A stretch of 64,000 nt of DNA, taken from NCBI RefSeq assembly GCF_030269125.1, contig NZ_BSSM01000015.1, forward strand, positions 62,001 to 126,000. Direction: 5' to 3'. This DNA is from Streptomyces hygroscopicus subsp. hygroscopicus (GTDB taxonomy: Bacteria; Actinomycetota; Actinomycetes; Streptomycetales; Streptomycetaceae). Under the pieces are notes generated by a model. The model was not told the DNA's origin. It saw only the letters and a list, made by a program, of their open reading frames with translations, and did not search any database. A program made the position numbers and the translations under genes. This document shows positions 59,471 to 64,000 of the stretch, in pieces (the first letter of the stretch is position 1; every line of letters begins with the position of its first letter).

Positions 59471-60010
59471 TTACTTACCCGCCTTTCCGACCTTGCGGCG
59501 GATGACTTCGCCCTCGTACTTGACGCCCTTGGCCTTGTACGGGTCGGGCTTGCGCAGCTTGCGGATGTTGGCCGCAACCTCGCCGACCTTCTGCTTGTCG
59601 ATGCCCTCGACCGAGAAACGGGTCGGGGTCTCCACCTTGAAGGCGATGCCTTCAGGGGCCTCGACCAGGATCGGGTGGCTGTAACCGAGAGCGAACTCCA
59701 GGTTGGAACCCTTGGCGGTCACTCGGTAACCGACACCGCTGATCTCGAGCTTCTTCACGTAACCCTGGGTCACGCCGGTGATCATGTTCGCCACCAGCGT
59801 GCGGGACAGGCCGTGCAGGGCCTTGTTCTGACGCTCGTCGTTGGGGCGGGTCACCTGCAGGGTGCCGTCCTCGCCCTTGGCGATGTCGATCGGTGCCACG
59901 ACGGTGTGGGTCAGCTCGCCCTTGGGGCCCTTGACCTTGACCGTGCGGCCGTCGATGGTGACGTCCACGCCGGCGGGAACCGCGATGGGGAGCTTGCCGA
60001 TACGCGACAT
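59471..60010 (-). CDS. rplF: 50S ribosomal protein L6
   Basis: 179 aa. MSRIGKLPIAVPAGVDVTIDG ... KVKGPKGEL, and RKPDPYKAKGVKYEGEVIRRKVGKAGK. Confidence 0.98.
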   Translation of the reverse strand: MSRIGKLPIAVPAGVDVTIDGRTVKVKGPKGELTHTVVAPIDIAKGEDGTLQVTRPNDERQNKALHGLSRTLVANMITGVTQGYVKKLEISGVGYRVTAKGSNLEFALGYSHPILVEAPEGIAFKVETPTRFSVEGIDKQKVGEVAANIRKLRKPDPYKAKGVKYEGEVIRRKVGKAGK

Positions 60011-60034
60011 AGCTGTTTCCTCCGTTCCCTTCTG

Positions 60035-60433
60035 CTACCAGACGTAGGCGAGGACTTCCCCACCCACGCCCTTCTTGCCGGCCTGCTTGTCGGTGAGAAG
60101 CCCGTGCGACGTGGAGATGATCGCCACGCCGAGGCCGCCCAGCACCTTGGGCAGGTTGGTGGACTTCGCGTACACCCGGAGACCGGGCTTGGAGATCCGC
60201 TTGATGCCCGCGATGGAGCGCTCACGGTTCGGGCCGAACTTCAGCTCGAGAACGAGGTTCTTGCCGACCTCGGCGTCCTCGACCTTCCAGCCCGTGATGA
60301 AGCCCTCCTGCTGGAGGATCTCCGCGATGTGCGACTTGATCTTGGAGTGCGGCATCGACACCGAGTCGTGGTAAGCCGAGTTCGCGTTCCGCAGACGCGT
60401 AAGCATGTCTGCGATCGGATCAGTCATGGTCAT
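60035..60433 (-). CDS. rpsH: 30S ribosomal protein S8
   Basis: 132 aa. TDPIADMLTRLRNANSAYHDSVSMPHSKIKSHIAEILQQEGFI and ISTSHGLLTDKQAGKKGVGGEVLAYVW. An ATG six bases in is an alternative start. A 211-bp gap, unusually long for this operon, separates it from rpsN. Confidence 0.98.
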   Translation of the reverse strand: MTMTDPIADMLTRLRNANSAYHDSVSMPHSKIKSHIAEILQQEGFITGWKVEDAEVGKNLVLELKFGPNRERSIAGIKRISKPGLRVYAKSTNLPKVLGGLGVAIISTSHGLLTDKQAGKKGVGGEVLAYVW

Positions 60434-60644
60434 GAATTGGCCTGTGGCCTTTCTCGCCGGGGTTTCCTATATGCGCCATCCCTCTCCCCGTACATGGACG
60501 GGACGGGTGCGGTGCGGGGACCTACGGCGTAGTAAGTCGTTCAGGGCGGCAGAGGCCCAACCCTCCCAGCCTAAGCCATGAGAGTCGGCGCCCCTACCGT
60601 CCCGGTTGCTTACCGAGAGGTCCAGGTATCCCTAAAAGTCGGGA
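60434..60644. other. rpsN-rpsH intergenic region with hairpin
   Basis: 211 bp without coding evidence inside an otherwise compact operon. Transcribed leftward, it starts at the rpsN stop with a hairpin (GGTAATCCC / GGGATACC, plus-strand 60625-60649, one bulge, 8-nt loop). It may hold an internal promoter, a processing site or a leader for rpsH. Confidence 0.5.
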
Positions 60645-60830
60645 TTACCAGGAGCTCTTGGTCACGCCCGGCAGCTCGCCACGGTGAGCCATCTCACGAA
60701 GGCACACGCGGCACAGGCCGAACTTGCGGTACACGGAGTGCGGGCGACCGCAGCGCTGGCAGCGGGTGTAGCCACGCACACCGAACTTGGGCTTGCGAGC
60801 AGCCTTCGCGATGAGAGCCTTCTTCGCCAT
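60645..60830 (-). CDS. rpsN: 30S ribosomal protein S14, type Z (zinc-binding)
   Basis: 61 aa. Starts MAKKALIAKAARKPKFGVRGYTRCQRC. Two C-x-x-C pairs (C24, C27, C40, C43) form a zinc ribbon, so this is the zinc-dependent housekeeping copy; Streptomyces usually carry a zinc-free paralogue elsewhere. Confidence 0.97.
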   Translation of the reverse strand: MAKKALIAKAARKPKFGVRGYTRCQRCGRPHSVYRKFGLCRVCLREMAHRGELPGVTKSSW

Positions 60831-60835
60831 CTCGC

Positions 60836-61393
60836 TCACGCCTCCTTGAACGGGAAGCCGAGGTGACGGAGAAGGGAACGGCCCTCTTCGTCGTTGGTCG
60901 CCGTGGTGACCACGGTGATGTCCATACCCCGGACGCGGTCGATCTTGTCCTGGTCGATCTCGTGGAACATGACCTGCTCCGTGAGACCGAAGGTGTAGTT
61001 GCCACGGCCGTCGAACTGCTTGGGGGACAGGCCGCGGAAGTCGCGGATGCGCGGGAGCGCGAGCGACAGGGTGCGGTCCAGGAACTCCCACATGCGGTCG
61101 CCACGGAGCGTGACGTGGGCACCGATCGGCTGGCCCTCACGCAGCTTGAACTGCGCGATGGACTTGCGGGCCTTGGTGACGGCCGGCTTCTGACCGGTGA
61201 TGGTGGTCAGGTCGCGGATCGCGCCCTCGATCAGCTTCGAGTCACGGGCGGCGTCGCCGACACCCATGTTGACCACGATCTTGACGAGGCCGGGAACCTG
61301 CATGACGTTCTCGTACTTGAACTCGTCACGCAGCTTGCCCGCGATCTCGTCGCGGTACTTCGTCTTCAGACGCGGAGTGGTGGTGGTAGCCAT
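60836..61393 (-). CDS. rplE: 50S ribosomal protein L5
   Basis: 185 aa. VPGLVKIVVNMGVGDAARDSKLIEGAIRDLTTITGQKPAVTKARKSIAQFKLREG and RDFRGLSPKQFDGRGNYTFGLTEQVMFHEI are diagnostic. Stop is 5 bases before rpsN. Confidence 0.98.
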   Translation of the reverse strand: MATTTTPRLKTKYRDEIAGKLRDEFKYENVMQVPGLVKIVVNMGVGDAARDSKLIEGAIRDLTTITGQKPAVTKARKSIAQFKLREGQPIGAHVTLRGDRMWEFLDRTLSLALPRIRDFRGLSPKQFDGRGNYTFGLTEQVMFHEIDQDKIDRVRGMDITVVTTATNDEEGRSLLRHLGFPFKEA

Positions 61394-61716
61394 CAGATGT
61401 CCTCACCCGTCCGCTTGGCAACGCGGATCTTGTTGCCGTCTTCGTCGAAGCGGTAACCGACACGCGTGACGACCTTCTGACCGTCCTTCTCCACGACCAG
61501 CTGGACGTTGGAGACGTGGATCGGCGCCTCGGTGGTCACGATGCCGCCGGCCTGCGAACCGCTGGCGGTCGGACCGGCCTTCGTGTGCTTCTTGACCCGG
61601 TTGACACCCTCGACCAGGACACGCTCCTCGCGCGGGTAAGCGGCAATGACCTTGCCCTGCTTGCCCTTGTCCTTGCCGGTGATGACCTGGACCAGGTCGC
61701 CCTTCTTGATCTTCAT
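61393..61716 (-). CDS. rplX: 50S ribosomal protein L24
   Basis: 107 aa. KIKKGDLVQVITGKDKGKQGKVIAAYPREERVLVEGVNRVKKHTK, a KOW-motif protein. Its stop overlaps the rplE start by one base. Confidence 0.98.
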   Translation of the reverse strand: MKIKKGDLVQVITGKDKGKQGKVIAAYPREERVLVEGVNRVKKHTKAGPTASGSQAGGIVTTEAPIHVSNVQLVVEKDGQKVVTRVGYRFDEDGNKIRVAKRTGEDI

Positions 61717-61718
61717 GC

Positions 61719-62087
61719 TTACAGCACCTCCGGCGCGAGCGAGATGATCTTCATGAACTTCTTCTCGCGCAGCTCACGGCCGACCGGGCCGAAGATGCGG
61801 GTGCCGCGAGGGTCGCCGTCGTTCTTCAGAATGACGGCGGCGTTCTCGTCGAAGCGGATGTACGAGCCGTCCGGACGGCGGCGCTCCTTGACGGTGCGAA
61901 CGATGACCGCCTTGACGACGTCACCCTTCTTCACGTTGCCACCGGGGATCGCGTCCTTGACGGTGGCGACGATGACGTCACCGATGCCCGCGTAGCGGCG
62001 ACCGGAGCCACCGAGCACACGGATGCAAAGGATCTCCTTCGCACCAGTGTTGTCGGCGACACGCAGTCGCGACTCCTGCTGGATCAC
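61719..62087 (-). CDS. rplN: 50S ribosomal protein L14
   Basis: 122 aa from a GTG. MIQQESRLRVADNTGAKEILCIRVLGGSGRRYAGIGDVIVATVKDA is diagnostic. Confidence 0.98.
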   Translation of the reverse strand: MIQQESRLRVADNTGAKEILCIRVLGGSGRRYAGIGDVIVATVKDAIPGGNVKKGDVVKAVIVRTVKERRRPDGSYIRFDENAAVILKNDGDPRGTRIFGPVGRELREKKFMKIISLAPEVL

Positions 62088-62115
62088 GTCTATCTCCTGT
62101 TTGTCTGCCGGTTCC

Positions 62116-62146
62116 CGGCAGGGATTCCGTCACGGAACCCCTGCCG
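62116..62146 (-). promoter_or_regulatory. Hairpin between rpsQ and rplN
   Basis: CGGCAGGG-A-TTCCG / CGGAA-C-CCCTGCCG stem with a short loop in a 134-bp gap. A second, weaker one (AATTCCC/GGGAATT) lies near 62190-62215. Possible attenuation or RNA processing within the operon. Confidence 0.55.
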
Positions 62147-62221
62147 AGCCTGGCGGAACTGTCCTGCGAGGCAGCTGCCCCGCAGGCGTGCTTACGGGAA
62201 TTCCCTGGAGGGAATTACCTG

Positions 62222-62506
62222 CTACTTGGCCTTCTCGAGGATCTCGACGACGCGCCAGCGCTTCGTCGCGGACAGCGGCCGGGTCTCCATGAGGAGGACG
62301 CGGTCGCCGACACCCGCGGCGTTCTGCTCGTCGTGCGCCTTGAGCTTGTTCGTACGGCGGATGACCTTGCCGTACAGCGCGTGCTTCACGCGGTCCTCGA
62401 CAGCGACGACGACGGTCTTGTCCATCTTGTCGCTGACGACGAGACCCTCACGGGTCTTGCGGAAGCCACGGGCCTCTGCGTTCTCAGTCACGTTCTTCTC
62501 GCTCAT
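62222..62506 (-). CDS. rpsQ: 30S ribosomal protein S17
   Basis: 94 aa. RGFRKTREGLVVSDKMDKTVVVAVEDRVKHALYGKVIRRTNKLKAHDE and DRVLLMETRPLSATKRWRVVEILEKAK. Start overlaps the rpmC stop. Confidence 0.98.
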   Translation of the reverse strand: MSEKNVTENAEARGFRKTREGLVVSDKMDKTVVVAVEDRVKHALYGKVIRRTNKLKAHDEQNAAGVGDRVLLMETRPLSATKRWRVVEILEKAK

Positions 62507-62730
62507 CAGGCGTTCTCCACCGTTTCGATGCCCAGCTCACGCTCGCGCATCAGGGTGTAGATCCGCGCGATGTCCTTGCGGACCGCCTTCAGACGGCCGT
62601 GGTTCTCGAGCTGACCCGTCGCCGCCTGGAAGCGGAGGTTGAACAGCTCTTCCTTGGCCTCGCGGAGCTTCGCCAGAAGCTCCTCGTTGCCCAGCTCGCG
62701 CAGCTCGGACGCCTTGGTACCGGCCGACAT
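62506..62730 (-). CDS. rpmC: 50S ribosomal protein L29
   Basis: 74 aa. KASELRELGNEELLAKLREAKEELFNLRFQAATGQLENHGRLKAVRKDIARIYTL. The ATG overlaps the rplP stop (TGATG); a GTG one codon earlier is also possible. Confidence 0.97.
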   Translation of the reverse strand: MSAGTKASELRELGNEELLAKLREAKEELFNLRFQAATGQLENHGRLKAVRKDIARIYTLMRERELGIETVENA

Positions 62731-63149
62731 CACGCTTCACCTGCCTCGCGCTTGACGATCCGGCACTTCATCGGCAGCTTGTGGGCCGCACGGGTCAGCG
62801 CCTCACGGGCGATCTTCTCGTTGGGGTACGACAGCTCGAACATGACGCGTCCGGGCTTGACGTTGGCGATCCACCACTCAGGAGAACCCTTACCGGAACC
62901 CATGCGGGTCTCGGCGGGCTTCTTGGTGAGCGGACGGTCCGGGTAGATGTTGATCCAGACCTTGCCGCCACGCTTGATGTGACGGGTCATCGCGATACGA
63001 GCCGCCTCGATCTGGCGGTTCGTGACGTAGGCCGGAGTCAGCGCCTGGATGCCGTACTCGCCGAACGCAACCTGCGTGCCACCCTTGGACATACCGTCGC
63101 GCTTCGGGTGGTGCTGCTTGCGGTGCTTGACCCTACGGGGGATCAGCAT
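62730..63149 (-). CDS. rplP: 50S ribosomal protein L16
   Basis: 139 aa. MLIPRRVKHRKQHHPKRDGMSKGGTQVAFGEYGIQAL and KGSPEWWIANVKPGRVMFELSYPNEKIAREAL are diagnostic. Confidence 0.98.
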   Translation of the reverse strand: MLIPRRVKHRKQHHPKRDGMSKGGTQVAFGEYGIQALTPAYVTNRQIEAARIAMTRHIKRGGKVWINIYPDRPLTKKPAETRMGSGKGSPEWWIANVKPGRVMFELSYPNEKIAREALTRAAHKLPMKCRIVKREAGEA

Positions 63150-63154
63150 TTCGG

Positions 63155-63976
63155 TCAGGCCTCCGTTCCGGTGCTCTCAGCCGGAGCGGCGGCGGGGGCC
63201 TCGGCCTTGGGGGCCTCGGCGCCGGCAGCCTGCTGCGGCTTGCGACCGCGCCGCTCGCCACCGCGGCCACCACGGGCCGGGCGGTCGGCACCACCACGGG
63301 CCGGGCGGTTACCCGCACGGGCCGCAGCGTTCTCGGCGCGGACCTCGGCGATGTTCTTGACGTCGCCCTTGTAGATCCAGACCTTCACACCGATGCGGCC
63401 GAAGGTCGTCTTGGCCTCGAAGAAGCCGTAGTCCACGTTCGCGCGGAGCGTGTGCAGGGGCACACGGCCCTCGCGGTAGAACTCCGAGCGGGACATCTCG
63501 GCGCCACCGAGGCGGCCGCCGCACTGGATCTTGATGCCCTTGGCGCCGGCCTTCATCGCCGACTGCATGCTCTTGCGCATGGCACGGCGGAAGGAGACGC
63601 GGGAGGAGAGCTGCTCGGCGACGGCCTGGGCCACCAGCTGAGCGTCCGTCTCCGGGTTCTTGACCTCGAGGATGTTGAGCTGGACCTGCTTGCCGGTCAG
63701 CTTCTCCAGGTCACCGCGGATGCGGTCGGCCTCGGCGCCGCGGCGGCCGATGACGATGCCCGGACGAGCGGTGTGGATGTCCACGCGGACGCGGTCACGG
63801 GTGCGCTCGATCTCCACCTTCGAGATGCCGGCGCGCTCCATGCCGGACGTCATCATCCGACGGATGGCGACGTCTTCCTTGACGTAGTCCTTGTACAGCT
63901 TGTCGGCGTACCAACGCGACTTGAAGTCGGTCGTGACACCGAGCCGGAACCCATGCGGGTTAACCTTCTGGCCCAT
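63155..63976 (-). CDS. rpsC: 30S ribosomal protein S3
   Basis: 273 aa. MGQKVNPHGFRLGVTTDFKSRWYADK, KH domain with GIVIGRRGAEADRIRGDLEKLTGKQVQLNI. The last ~60 residues are a Gly/Arg/Ala/Pro-rich tail characteristic of actinobacterial S3. GGAAGG ribosome site near the right window edge. rplV would follow beyond it. Confidence 0.98.
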   Translation of the reverse strand: MGQKVNPHGFRLGVTTDFKSRWYADKLYKDYVKEDVAIRRMMTSGMERAGISKVEIERTRDRVRVDIHTARPGIVIGRRGAEADRIRGDLEKLTGKQVQLNILEVKNPETDAQLVAQAVAEQLSSRVSFRRAMRKSMQSAMKAGAKGIKIQCGGRLGGAEMSRSEFYREGRVPLHTLRANVDYGFFEAKTTFGRIGVKVWIYKGDVKNIAEVRAENAAARAGNRPARGGADRPARGGRGGERRGRKPQQAAGAEAPKAEAPAAAPAESTGTEA

Positions 63977-64000
63977 TACCGGGTTCCTTCCTTGCTGCTG

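Noticed and set aside
1..64000. CRISPR arrays, rRNA genes, phage modules
   Set aside because: No regularly spaced direct repeats, no rRNA-like conserved sequence and no phage structural or integration genes were seen.

Overview
This window is chromosomal DNA from a Streptomyces (or very close actinomycete). The evidence is the very high GC, many GTG/TTG starts, a linked shbA/sigD-type sigma factor, bldM and whiD cluster, a groES-groEL1 operon with a His-rich GroEL tail under two CIRCE elements, and a gene order that, as I recall it, runs like the S. coelicolor core block from glpD and guaB through groESL, tsaD, alr, glmS, glmM and rpoA to the spc/S10 ribosomal genes.

Layout. 1-3.1 kb: partial glpD, a nucleotide-sugar dehydrogenase homologue without its catalytic Cys, and a small membrane protein. 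3.2-8.5 kb: guaB3, guaB, sigma factor, bldM and divergent whiD (purine synthesis and developmental control). 8.5-11.9 kb: LysR regulator, MOSC protein, SDR, and an ABM/SnoaL-like fusion. 11.9-14.2 kb: groEL1 and groES with CIRCE sites. 14.3-18.3 kb: two polysaccharide-deacetylase lipoproteins (one degenerate), a methyltransferase with a THUMP-like C-terminus, and an LCP protein. 18.4-25.1 kb: a LacI regulator facing a sugar ABC importer (binding protein plus two permeases) and a GH3 glycosidase, an oligosaccharide-use operon closed by a two-tier terminator.

25.2-31.0 kb is the accessory region. A COG4705-type membrane protein gene is split by about 5.0 kb of foreign DNA. The insert starts and ends inside biosynthetic genes: a truncated RiPP enzyme on the left and a truncated NRPS condensation-adenylation gene on the right. 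Between them are a membrane protein, an operator-like array of three TCATCGG half-sites, a thiopeptide-type precursor peptide with a Cys-Cys-Ser9-Cys-Cys end, a strong hairpin, and a stand-alone acyl/aminoacyl-adenylating ligase. A 10-bp direct repeat (CTCGGCCGGG) lies in the same reading frame at both borders, so excising the insert at that repeat would restore an intact membrane-protein gene. The right border makes an in-frame NRPS/membrane-protein chimera. Next to it, on the minus strand, lies a tRNA-Gly(UCC)-like gene with an atypical T-loop.

31.2-48 kb: tsaD, rimI, tsaB and tsaE (t6A tRNA modification, with RimI acetyltransferase), a degenerate L,D-transpeptidase-like protein, alpha/beta hydrolase, alr, a frameshifted remnant, nnrD, acpS, an SDR, glmS, an FG-GAP secreted protein, coaA, a DUF389 protein and glmM. 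Much of this serves cell-wall precursor and cofactor supply. 48.2-64 kb: rpsI-rplM, a membrane protein, truA, and then the minus-strand series that is transcribed rpsC, rplP, rpmC, rpsQ, rplN, rplX, rplE, rpsN, rpsH, rplF, rplR, rpsE, rpmD, rplO, secY, adk, map, infA, rpmJ, rpsM, rpsK, rpoA, rplQ. No CRISPR array, integrase or transposase was seen.
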